A stretch of DNA of 64,000 nt from Mesorhizobium sp. AR07 (GTDB taxonomy: Bacteria; Pseudomonadota; Alphaproteobacteria; Rhizobiales; Rhizobiaceae), in NCBI RefSeq assembly GCF_024746815.1, contig NZ_CP080525.1:5326501-5390500 (forward strand), given 5' to 3'. Shown in pieces: positions 57,762 to 64,000 of this stretch (its first letter is position 1; the number at the start of each line of letters is the position of its first letter). Below the pieces are notes generated by a model. That model was not told the origin of the DNA. It saw only the letters and a list, made by a program, of their open reading frames with translations, and searched no databases. The translations under genes were made by a program, and so were the position numbers.

Positions 57762-57864
57762 GGAAAGGTCCCCAGAGTACAGGGCCTTCTAACGGACATG
57801 TCCTTAAAATGCGTTTCCGTGAATGCGTCTAATTTTATGGGAAGGAAAGTATTTCTTGAGCTGA

Positions 57865-58677
57865 CTACTCTCGCCCGCCATCGGTCTGCTTCAATTCATC
57901 AAGCGTCGGCATGGAAACGATGTGATAGCCGGAATCGACATAGTGGATTTCGCCGGTAACGCCGGAAGACAGATCGGACAACAGATAAAGCGCTGAGCCG
58001 CCGACCTCGTCGATGGTCACGGTGCGGCGCAGCGGCGAGTTGCGCTGCTGGTAGGAGAACATGTGACGCGCGTCGGAAATCCCGGCGCCGGCGAGCGTGC
58101 GCACCGGTCCCGCCGATATGCCGTTGACCCGGATGCCGCGTGGACCGTAGTCGTTGGCGAGGTAACGCACGCTGGCCTCCAGCCCGGCCTTGGCGACGCC
58201 CATGACATTGTAGTTCGGCATGACGCGGACCGACCCCGCATAGGTCAGCGTGATCATCGACCCGCCGTCCTGCATCAGGGCGGCAGCGTGGCGGGCGACC
58301 TCGGTGAAGGAATAGCAGGAGATCACCATGGTGCGGACGAAATTGTCCCGGCTGGTGTCGGCGTAGAGGCCTTTCAGCTCGTTCTTGTCGGAAAAGCCGA
58401 TGGCGTGGACGATGAAGTCCAGTCCGCCCCAGGCGTTGCCCAGCGTCTCGAAGATGGCGGCGACCGAAGCACTGTCCTCGACGTCGCACGGCACGACCAG
58501 CGAGGCGCCGAGCTTGTCGGCGAGCGGCTTGACCCGGCGCCCGAAGGCGTCGCCCTGATAGGTGAAGGCGAGCTCCGCCCCATGTTCGGACAATTTCCGG
58601 GCGATGCCCCAGGCGATCGAATGGTCGTTGGCGACCCCCATGACAAGCCCGCGCTTGCCCTTCATCAATCCGTCCAT
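57865..58677 (-). CDS. fabI: Enoyl-[acyl-carrier-protein] reductase (NADH)
   Basis: A 270-residue short-chain-dehydrogenase-type enzyme that reduces trans-2-enoyl-ACP in the last step of fatty-acid elongation. It shows KGKRGLVMGVANDHSIAWGI (NAD site), the catalytic Tyr-x6-Lys in YNVMGVAKAGLEASVRYLA, and AGPVRTLAGAGI. ATG 58677 follows GGGGG; the TTG at 58686 is less likely. In rhizobia the gene beside fabA-fabB is often called fabI2. It is the last gene of the fabA-fabB-fabI operon. It would be the triclosan target if that drug acts on this organism. Confidence 0.94.
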   Translation of the reverse strand: MDGLMKGKRGLVMGVANDHSIAWGIARKLSEHGAELAFTYQGDAFGRRVKPLADKLGASLVVPCDVEDSASVAAIFETLGNAWGGLDFIVHAIGFSDKNELKGLYADTSRDNFVRTMVISCYSFTEVARHAAALMQDGGSMITLTYAGSVRVMPNYNVMGVAKAGLEASVRYLANDYGPRGIRVNGISAGPVRTLAGAGISDARHMFSYQQRNSPLRRTVTIDEVGGSALYLLSDLSSGVTGEIHYVDSGYHIVSMPTLDELKQTDGGRE

Positions 58678-58715
58678 GGCCCCCAATCCTTATGCAAAAT
58701 ACAAAAACGCTGGCC

Positions 58716-59936
58716 TTATGCGGAATAGCGCTGGAAAACGAGCGTTGCGTTGGTGCCGCCGAAACCGAACGAATTTGATAAAACAGTGTCGATCTTGGCG
58801 TTGTCGATGCGCTTTCGCACGATCGGCATGCCCTCGAATTCGGGGTCTAGGGTCTCGATATGGGCGCTTTCGCCGATGAAGCCGCCCTGCATCATCAGGA
58901 TCGAGTAGATGGATTCCTGCACGCCGGCAGCACCCAGCGAATGGCCGGTCAGCGATTTCGTCGACGTGATGTAGGGCATCTTCTCGCCGAACACCTCGCG
59001 GATCGCGCCCATTTCCTTGGAATCGCCCACTGGCGTCGACGTGCCATGGGTGTTGATGTAGTCGACCGGCGTGGAAACCGTGGCCATCGCCTGGCGCATG
59101 CAGCGGACCGCGCCTTCGCCGGATGGCGCCACCATGTCATGGCCGTCCGAGGTTGCGCCGTAGCCGACGATCTCGGCGTAGATCTTGGCGCCGCGCGCCT
59201 TGGCATGCTCCAGCTCTTCCAGCACCAGCACGCCGGCGCCGCCGGCGATGACGAAGCCGTCGCGATTGGCGTCATACGCGCGGGAAGCTGTCGATGCCTT
59301 GTCGTTGAACTTCGACGACATGGCGCCCATGGCGTCGAACAGGTCCGACATCGTCCAGTCGAGGTCCTCGTGGCCGCCGGCAAAGACCATGTCCTGCTTG
59401 CCCCACTGGATCAGTTCGTAGCCATTGCCGATGCAATGCGCCGAGGTCGAGCAGGCCGACGAGATCGAGTAATTGACGCCGTGGATCTTGAACCAGGTGG
59501 CAAGCGTTGCCGATGCCGTCGACGACATCGCCTTCGGCACCGCGAACGGACCGATGCGCTTGGGACTGCCGTTCTTCAGCGTGATTTCGGCGGCTTCGAC
59601 GATGGTGCGGGTGGATGGTCCGCCCGATCCCATGACGATGCCGGTGCGTTCATTGGTGATGTCGCTCTCGCCCAGCCCCGCATCCGCGATCGCCTGATCC
59701 ATGGCGACGTGGTTCCAGGCCGCACCTTGCGATAGGAAGCGCATCGCACGGCGATCGATCATGGCGGAGGGATCGAGCGTCGGCGCGCCCCAGACCTGGC
59801 AGCGGAAGCCATGTTCGGCGAAGGAATCGGAGAAGCTGATGCCGGATCTGGCGTCATGCAGCGAGGTCTGCACCTCGTTGGCATTGTTGCCGATCGACGA
59901 CACGATGCCGAGGCCTGTGACTACGACACGTCTCAT
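58716..59936 (-). CDS. fabB: Beta-ketoacyl-[acyl-carrier-protein] synthase I
   Basis: A 406-residue condensing enzyme needed with FabA for unsaturated fatty acids. The Cys-His-His triad is clear: Cys162 in [12 protein letters not shown], His in [11 protein letters not shown] and His in [17 protein letters not shown] 59936 has AAGGAG eight bases upstream, which fixes the start against the TTG two codons earlier. It is the middle gene of fabA-fabB-fabI, with gaps of 36 and 38 bp. Co-occurrence with fabA points to KAS I rather than FabF. Confidence 0.95.
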   Translation of the reverse strand: MRRVVVTGLGIVSSIGNNANEVQTSLHDARSGISFSDSFAEHGFRCQVWGAPTLDPSAMIDRRAMRFLSQGAAWNHVAMDQAIADAGLGESDITNERTGIVMGSGGPSTRTIVEAAEITLKNGSPKRIGPFAVPKAMSSTASATLATWFKIHGVNYSISSACSTSAHCIGNGYELIQWGKQDMVFAGGHEDLDWTMSDLFDAMGAMSSKFNDKASTASRAYDANRDGFVIAGGAGVLVLEELEHAKARGAKIYAEIVGYGATSDGHDMVAPSGEGAVRCMRQAMATVSTPVDYINTHGTSTPVGDSKEMGAIREVFGEKMPYITSTKSLTGHSLGAAGVQESIYSILMMQGGFIGESAHIETLDPEFEGMPIVRKRIDNAKIDTVLSNSFGFGGTNATLVFQRYSA

Positions 59937-59972
59937 TCGCAACTCCTTCCAGGGGGCCGCCGGGGATGCCGG

Positions 59973-60491
59973 TCAGCTGACCGCCGACTGCTTGGACAGA
60001 CCGACCTTCAAATCCGTTGCCGCGTATATGGGTTCACCGTCCGCCTTCAGCCAGCCATCGGCGATGCCGAGCACCAGCCGGCCACGCATCACGCGTTTGA
60101 AGTCGATACCGTATTCCACTTTCTTTACCGCCGGCGTGACCATACCCTTGAATTTGACCTCACCGGTCGACAGAGCCATTCCCTTGCCGGGTTCGCCGAG
60201 CCAGCCAAGATAGAATCCCGTCAACTGCCACATGGCGTCGAGGCCGAGGCACCCCGGCATGATCGGATTGCCGATGAAATGGCAGGCAAAGAACCACAGG
60301 TCCGGCTTGATGTCGAATTCCGCGCGGATGAAGCCCTTGCCGTGGGCGCCGCCCGTCTCGCTGATCTCTGTGATGCGGTCGAACATCAGCATGGGCGGAT
60401 AGGGCAGCTGCGCATTGCCCGGTCCGAACAGTTCGCCGCGGGCGCAGGCCAGCAATTCGTCGTAGTCGTAGCTGGATTTCGAACCCGCCAT
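59973..60491 (-). CDS. fabA: 3-hydroxydecanoyl-[acyl-carrier-protein] dehydratase/isomerase
   Basis: A 172-residue enzyme that makes and isomerises trans-2-decenoyl-ACP, the branch point to unsaturated fatty acids. The catalytic His71 and Asp85 lie in [20 protein letters not shown], which is diagnostic for FabA. ATG 60491 has GGGGA eight bases upstream and gives the exact family length; the ATG at 60506 has no ribosome-binding site. It is the first gene of the leftward fab operon and is divergent from irr, an arrangement conserved in Rhizobiales. Confidence 0.96.
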   Translation of the reverse strand: MAGSKSSYDYDELLACARGELFGPGNAQLPYPPMLMFDRITEISETGGAHGKGFIRAEFDIKPDLWFFACHFIGNPIMPGCLGLDAMWQLTGFYLGWLGEPGKGMALSTGEVKFKGMVTPAVKKVEYGIDFKRVMRGRLVLGIADGWLKADGEPIYAATDLKVGLSKQSAVS

Positions 60492-60619
60492 CAATCTCGT
60501 CCCCATATTGTCGCGGGCTATCGGGCGCCCTTGTCGTTGGTTTCCTAACACAATCTGTTTCAGGCCGGAAACCGGCGTTTGCGCTTAACCTGCCCGTCCG
60601 CCTGGGTCAATGCGCGCTA

Positions 60620-60648
60620 TTGATCGCTTTCGGCCGACAGAATATATG
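60620..60648 (+). promoter_or_regulatory. Candidate irr promoter
   Basis: TTGATC (60620-60625) and TATATG (60643-60648) are spaced by 17 bases in the 243-bp gap between the divergent fabA and irr genes and face irr. I see no Irr box or RirA-type box in this gap, so any feedback would have to act through another site. Confidence 0.4.
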
Positions 60649-60734
60649 TCGTTTGAGGTCCGGTTTCGGCAGACGTCCATTTTTTTGCCATTCTGGGCGT
60701 GTCTTGGGGCGGAACTGTGGGGTTCGACGAGAAG

Positions 60735-61166
60735 ATGGACCTGGACGGCCGGAAGGAAAATGTCGCTGTGGACAAGCGGGTTCGTGAAGCCGGCCTGAGG
60801 CCGACGCGCCAGCGCATTGCGCTGGCCGACCTGCTTTTCGCCAAGGGCGACCGTCATCTGTCGGCCGAGGAACTGCACGAGGAGGCGGTCGCCGCCGGTG
60901 TGCCGGTGTCGCTCGCCACCGTCTACAATGCCCTTCACCAGTTCACCCAGGCGGGACTGCTGCGCATCCTCGCCGTCGAGGGTTCCAAGACCTACTTCGA
61001 CACCAACACGTCCGATCACCACCATTTCTACATCGAAGGCGAAAACCGCATATTCGACATCGCCAGCGGTCCGGTGACGGTTGCCAACCTGCCGGAGCCG
61101 CCGGAGGGGATGGAGATCGCCAATGTCGACATCGTGGTGAGGCTGCGCCCCAAACGCCGCGAATGA
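60735..61166 (+). CDS. irr: Iron response regulator Irr (Fur superfamily)
   Basis: A 143-residue Fur-family regulator that is active when haem or iron is low. The winged-helix region reads RVREAGLRPTRQRIALADLL, then SLATVYNALHQFTQAGLLR for recognition. The rhizobial Irr hallmark is the three-His stretch TSDHHHFYIEGENRIFDI, where ordinary Fur has HHDH. The Bradyrhizobium haem motif GCPWH is absent, as in Rhizobium-type Irr. ATG 60735 is likely; GTG 60699 would add 12 residues. Its operator type (ICE) is present at 25218-25236 in this window. Confidence 0.94.
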   Translation: MDLDGRKENVAVDKRVREAGLRPTRQRIALADLLFAKGDRHLSAEELHEEAVAAGVPVSLATVYNALHQFTQAGLLRILAVEGSKTYFDTNTSDHHHFYIEGENRIFDIASGPVTVANLPEPPEGMEIANVDIVVRLRPKRRE

Positions 61167-61172
61167 CCGGCG

Positions 61173-61208
61173 AGGCCAGAATAAACGGCAAGGCCAGAAT
61201 AAACGGCA
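61173..61208. repeat. 18-bp tandem duplication at the DUF4260 ribosome-binding site
   Basis: Two perfect copies of AGGCCAGAATAAACGGCA (61173-61190 and 61191-61208) run directly into AAGGG and the next start codon. The duplication adds distance between the irr stop and the next gene and may be recent, because the copies are identical. Confidence 0.8.
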
Positions 61209-61212
61209 AGGG

Positions 61213-61572
61213 ATGAAGCCCCTCGAACTGACAATCCGGCTCGAATGGGTCGTCGTGGCGGTGGCTGCCGTCGTCTTCTACGCCTCAACCGGCATCTCCT
61301 GGTGGCTCTTCGGATTGCTTATCCTGGCGCCGGACCTGTCGATGTCAGGCTATCTGGCGAGGCCGCGCGTCGGCGCCATTGCCTACAACGCCCTGCACAT
61401 CCTGATCGTACCCGTGCTGCTGCTGCTCGCCGGACACCTGTCCGGCAACGCGACCGCGATGGCGGTTGCGTTGATCTGGATCGCCCACATCGCCATCGAT
61501 CGTGCACTGGGCTACGGCCTGAAGCTGTCAACCGGCTTTCAGGATACCCATCTCGGCCGCATCGGGCGCTGA
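61213..61572 (+). CDS. DUF4260 small membrane protein
   Basis: A 119-residue protein with three or four predicted membrane segments (WVVVAVAAVVFYAS, WWLFGLLILAPDLSM, LHILIVPVLLLLAG, AMAVALIWIAHIAI). The C-terminal DRALGYGLKLSTGFQDTHLG is the DUF4260 signature. The function is unknown. AAGGG precedes ATG 61213. It follows irr by 46 bp on the same strand and could share its transcript, but no link to iron is evident. Confidence 0.85.
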   Translation: MKPLELTIRLEWVVVAVAAVVFYASTGISWWLFGLLILAPDLSMSGYLARPRVGAIAYNALHILIVPVLLLLAGHLSGNATAMAVALIWIAHIAIDRALGYGLKLSTGFQDTHLGRIGR

Positions 61573-61632
61573 ATTGCGACAGCCAATCTTGGACGGATCG
61601 CGGTCAAAAGGCTAAAAGACCAGTCCCAAAAA

Positions 61633-62193
61633 TCAGTCCTTGACCCGTTCGCCGGGATAGGCGCCCCAGACAAGAGACTGGGCAAGCCAGCCGGTGTGGC
61701 CATCGAACGTCATTTCACACCACTGGCCGTCGCAGGATTTGATCGTGCCCATGACGCCGGGCTCGACCATCGCGATCACCCTTGCGTCCTTGTCAGGGCT
61801 GTAGAGGACATCGACCTGGGCGCCCTTGCCGCGCTGCCACGGTGCGACGATTGCCGTGCGCCGGCCCGACAGCAGCGACTGGTTGATCCAGCCTTCCGAA
61901 CCGTCGGCATCGCGCACGCGGCGCCATGTGTCGAATTCCTGGATGACCTCCATCGGCAGGCCAGCCTTCATGTACATCCAGTCGACCGAATAGTTGGCGC
62001 CGGGGCCGACGCGCGAGTTGACGCGGCCGGATTTCAGGCTGACGAATCGCGGCAACGGCAAACCGCTCGGCCCGAGCGTGACGACGCTCTGGGCAGGTGC
62101 TGCCGCACCCTGCGCCGCGGCAAGCGGAGAATAAAGCAGAGCGCCGAGAAATGCTGCGCTGAGGGTCAGGCGAAGCGACGCGAAACCAGACAC
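61633..62193 (-). CDS. Exported SH3-domain protein
   Basis: A 186-residue protein with a signal peptide (LRLTLSAAFLGALLYSPLAA, cleavage near residue 28) and two bacterial SH3-like domains: SGRVNSRVGPGANYSVDWMY to GWINQSLLSGRR, then DARVIAMVEPGVMGTIKSC to GWLAQSLVWG. Such domains usually bind cell-wall peptides. No ATG fits; GTG 62193 has AAAGGA six bases upstream. It is divergent from the dehydrogenase gene and converges on the DUF4260 gene. Confidence 0.87.
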   Translation of the reverse strand: MSGFASLRLTLSAAFLGALLYSPLAAAQGAAAPAQSVVTLGPSGLPLPRFVSLKSGRVNSRVGPGANYSVDWMYMKAGLPMEVIQEFDTWRRVRDADGSEGWINQSLLSGRRTAIVAPWQRGKGAQVDVLYSPDKDARVIAMVEPGVMGTIKSCDGQWCEMTFDGHTGWLAQSLVWGAYPGERVKD

Positions 62194-62344
62194 TTTCGTT
62201 CCTTTCGGCGCTTGCCTTGGCGCCCCTTTTTCTTTGTCTTCGGCGGCACCGCTTGTTACATGGGGGTATCGACACCGCGACCGGCTTTCAGTTTCGCCGG
62301 TCTTGGTTAAAGAGGTCTCAACGAGATCGGGGTACGAGGAAACA

Positions 62345-63346
62345 ATGGCAGGCAAAAAGAAGCCTCTCGTCGTCATCACGCGAAAGCTGCCCGACCCGGT
62401 CGAGACCCGCATGCGCGAACTGTTCGATGCCCGGCTGAATGTCGAGGACAGGCCGATGACACAGCCGGAACTGGTTGCGGCGGTCAAGGAAGCCGACGTG
62501 CTGGTGCCGACGGTGACCGACCAGATTGATGCGGCGCTGATCGCCCAGGCCGGCGACAATCTCAAGCTGATCGCCAATTTCGGCAATGGCGTCGACAAGA
62601 TCGATGTCGCGGCCGCAGCCAAGAAGGGCATCACTGTCACCAACACGCCCAATGTGCTGACCGAGGATACCGCCGACATGACCATGGCGCTGATGCTGGC
62701 GGTGCCGCGGCGGCTGGTGGAAGGCGCCAATGTGCTTACCGGTGACAAGAAATGGGCCGGCTGGTCGCCGACCTGGATGCTCGGCCGGCGCATCTGGGGC
62801 AAGCGGCTCGGCATTGTCGGCATGGGACGCATCGGCACCGCGGTCGCCAGGCGGGCCAAGGCCTTCGGCCTGTCGATCCACTACCACAACCGCCACCGCG
62901 TGTTGCCGGCGGTGGAAGACGGGCTGGAGGCGACCTACTGGGAAAGCCTCGACCAGATGCTGGCCCGCATGGACATCATTTCGGTCAATTGCCCGTCGAC
63001 GCCGGCGACCTTCCATCTGCTTTCGGCGCGGCGGCTGGCGCTGCTGCAGCCCACGGCCTACGTCGTCAACACGGCGCGCGGCGACATCATCGACGAAGAA
63101 GCGCTGGTCAAGATGATCCAGGACGGCAAGCTCGCCGGCGCCGGCCTCGACGTCTACGAGCACGAGCCGGCACTGAACGGCAAGCTGCTGAAGCTCGCCG
63201 CCAAGGGCAAGGTCGTGCTCCTGCCGCATATGGGCTCGGCGACGCTCGAAGGCCGCATCGACATGGGCGAGAAGGTCATCATCAACATTCGCGCCTTCGT
63301 CGACGGCCATCGCCCGCCGGATCGCGTGCTGCCGTTCAGAGCATGA
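62345..63346 (+). CDS. D-2-hydroxyacid dehydrogenase (glyoxylate/hydroxypyruvate reductase type)
   Basis: A 333-residue NAD(P)-dependent enzyme. The nucleotide-binding KRLGIVGMGRIGTAVARRAK is near residue 155. The catalytic Arg is in VNTARGDIIDEEAL, the Glu in YEHEPALNG and the His in LLPHMGSATLEGR. This set fits the GyaR/GhrB group, which reduces glyoxylate or hydroxypyruvate; phosphoglycerate dehydrogenase is less likely because there is no ACT domain. ATG 62345 is chosen; the upstream extension lacks family features. Its TGA stop lies inside a family-D palindromic repeat. Confidence 0.9.
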   Translation: MAGKKKPLVVITRKLPDPVETRMRELFDARLNVEDRPMTQPELVAAVKEADVLVPTVTDQIDAALIAQAGDNLKLIANFGNGVDKIDVAAAAKKGITVTNTPNVLTEDTADMTMALMLAVPRRLVEGANVLTGDKKWAGWSPTWMLGRRIWGKRLGIVGMGRIGTAVARRAKAFGLSIHYHNRHRVLPAVEDGLEATYWESLDQMLARMDIISVNCPSTPATFHLLSARRLALLQPTAYVVNTARGDIIDEEALVKMIQDGKLAGAGLDVYEHEPALNGKLLKLAAKGKVVLLPHMGSATLEGRIDMGEKVIINIRAFVDGHRPPDRVLPFRA

Positions 63347-63387
63347 TCCCGAAAAGTGGAGACCGGTTTTCGGAAAAGATCATGCTC
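63339..63387. repeat. Palindromic repeat, family D, copy 3
   Basis: Outer arms GAGCATGATC / GATCATGCTC are perfect, with inner CCGAAAAG and TTTTCGG arms. It includes the stop codon of the dehydrogenase gene and so begins within the coding sequence. The 68 bases between it and the convergent GNAT gene show nothing else. Confidence 0.8.
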
Positions 63388-63455
63388 AAACAAGAAATAG
63401 AACCTGACGCCGTCGCGGCGTAACGTTCTGCGGCGTTTCGAATGGAAGACCAGAC

Positions 63456-63944
63456 TTACGCAAGCACCTTGCGCATGGTGATCGAGGTCGGCCTGATATA
63501 GCCCTCATGCGCCGTCCGTTCGGTCTCGTGAAAGCCGAGGCGGGCAAAGGCCGCGTGGTTTCCGGTCAGCTCGATCCGCGTTTGAAGCTCGAGGGCCGCC
63601 TTGCCGCGGCCACGGGCAAGATCTTCGACCGCCCGCATCAGCCGCCGGCCAAGGCCTTGTCCCTGGCAATCCGGCGCGACGGCGAGCTTGCCGACATAGA
63701 ATTCCGCTACCCTTTCAAGGGCAAAGACGCAGCCGACGATCCTGTCGCCCTTGAGCGCAAGGAAACCGGTCTCCCGCAGCACCCTGTCGCGCAGTGTCTC
63801 GGCGGTCAGCAGGTGCGCCGAGGAGGGCGGGTCGATGACGCCGTCCATGGCGGCGAAGGCATCCATGATCAGCGCGAGCACGTCGTTCCAACGGTCGAAA
63901 TCGGCCGGGATCCGCGTGATGGAAACAGCTTCGGTCCGGTCCAC
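63456..63944 (-). CDS. GNAT-family N-acetyltransferase
   Basis: A protein of about 162 residues with a GNAT fold: VGCVFALERVAEFYVGKLAV, the acetyl-CoA loop APDCQGQGLGRRLMRAVEDL near residue 93, then GNHAAFARLGFHETERTAH. The substrate is unknown. GTG 63944 is my start choice because the partial gene upstream ends at 63949, five bases away; the frame stays open to 63998, so a longer form cannot be excluded. It is probably translated together with that upstream gene. Confidence 0.82.
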   Translation of the reverse strand: MDRTEAVSITRIPADFDRWNDVLALIMDAFAAMDGVIDPPSSAHLLTAETLRDRVLRETGFLALKGDRIVGCVFALERVAEFYVGKLAVAPDCQGQGLGRRLMRAVEDLARGRGKAALELQTRIELTGNHAAFARLGFHETERTAHEGYIRPTSITMRKVLA

Positions 63945-63948
63945 GGGA

Positions 63949-64000
63949 TCAGTTTCTCTTGTAGCGGATGGTGTCGAAGCGCGCGGCCAGCGCATCATAG
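63949..64000 (-). CDS. Partial gene, C-terminal end only, at the right window edge
   Basis: The last 16 codons of a minus-strand gene are visible, reading YDALAARFDTIRYKRN followed by TGA. Its start lies beyond the window. The end of 16 residues is too short to name a family. Its stop is five bases before the GNAT start, so the two are probably in one operon. Confidence 0.45.
   Translation of the reverse strand, partial: YDALAARFDTIRYKRN

Noticed and set aside
60507-60734. An Irr autoregulatory box upstream of irr
   Set aside because: No TTTAGAA-N3-TTCTAAA match or close variant is present in this gap.
60735-61166. Calling this regulator Fur or Mur
   Set aside because: The HHH stretch, the length and the fabA neighbourhood fit Irr. 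The N-terminal haem motif of Bradyrhizobium Irr is missing, but this is normal for Rhizobium-type Irr.

Overview
This window is a chromosomal segment of a GC-rich alphaproteobacterium of the order Rhizobiales, most likely Mesorhizobium or a close Phyllobacteriaceae relative. The evidence is the gene orders fabI-fabB-fabA next to irr, ffs-dnaX-ybaB...recR, and miaB-phoH-ybeY-corC-lnt-HTH regulator-metK-trmB-rimP-nusA-ylxR-infB-rbfA-truB-rpsO-pnp, together with an Irr-type operator and several families of short palindromic repeats of the kind common in rhizobial genomes. No rRNA or tRNA gene was seen. One structural RNA, the SRP RNA, is present.

Layout. 0.1-3.5 kb: kdsB and pheA, converging on a HIT / NADH-pyrophosphatase / Dabb-protein group. 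3.6-8.5 kb: SRP RNA and the dnaX-ybaB-recR recombination/replication group, interrupted by a MITE-like element, a hypothetical gene and a cell-wall hydrolase lipoprotein. 8.5-15.4 kb: a murein transglycosylase whose start lies inside a 53-bp inverted repeat, then a complete five-gene peptide-type ABC importer. 15.4-21 kb: a leftward RND efflux operon with two adaptor lipoproteins. 21.2-25.1 kb: an acetylornithine/GABA-type aminotransferase, an ISAs1-family insertion sequence sitting in a palindromic repeat, and a ferredoxin-reductase-like flavoprotein. 25.2-31.5 kb: an iron operon headed by a perfect Irr box (ICE): imelysin, Bfd, bacterioferritin, di-heme DUF1111 protein, second imelysin, DUF1513 Tat protein. 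31.6-42.9 kb: tsaB-rimI-plsC, then miaB-phoH-ybeY-corC-lnt, the HTH regulator, metK and trmB. 42.9-55.1 kb: the rimP-nusA-infB-rbfA-truB-rpsO-pnp translation/RNA-decay supercluster, with two unusual passengers (a YcxB-like membrane protein and CorA). 55.2-64 kb: a methyltransferase, an EAL phosphodiesterase, fabI-fabB-fabA, irr, and several small or metabolic genes.

The most interesting region is the iron operon. It combines cytoplasmic iron storage and release (Bfr plus the Bfd ferredoxin) with predicted exported proteins (two imelysins, a di-heme oxidase-like protein and a Tat substrate) behind one Irr box. Between the box and the first gene lies a leader with a terminator-like hairpin inside a 41-codon ORF. 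The gene for the Irr regulator is also in the window, at 60.7 kb. Other notable signals are a 142-bp MITE-like element that shares its TAA direct repeat with the dnaX stop codon, an inverted repeat that supplies a start codon and ribosome-binding site, the insertion sequence nested in a palindrome, strong RNA hairpins before metK, rimP and pnp, and a 56-codon antisense-side gene upstream of rimP.

All assignments come from reading the sequence and recalling protein families. No database search or folding program was run.
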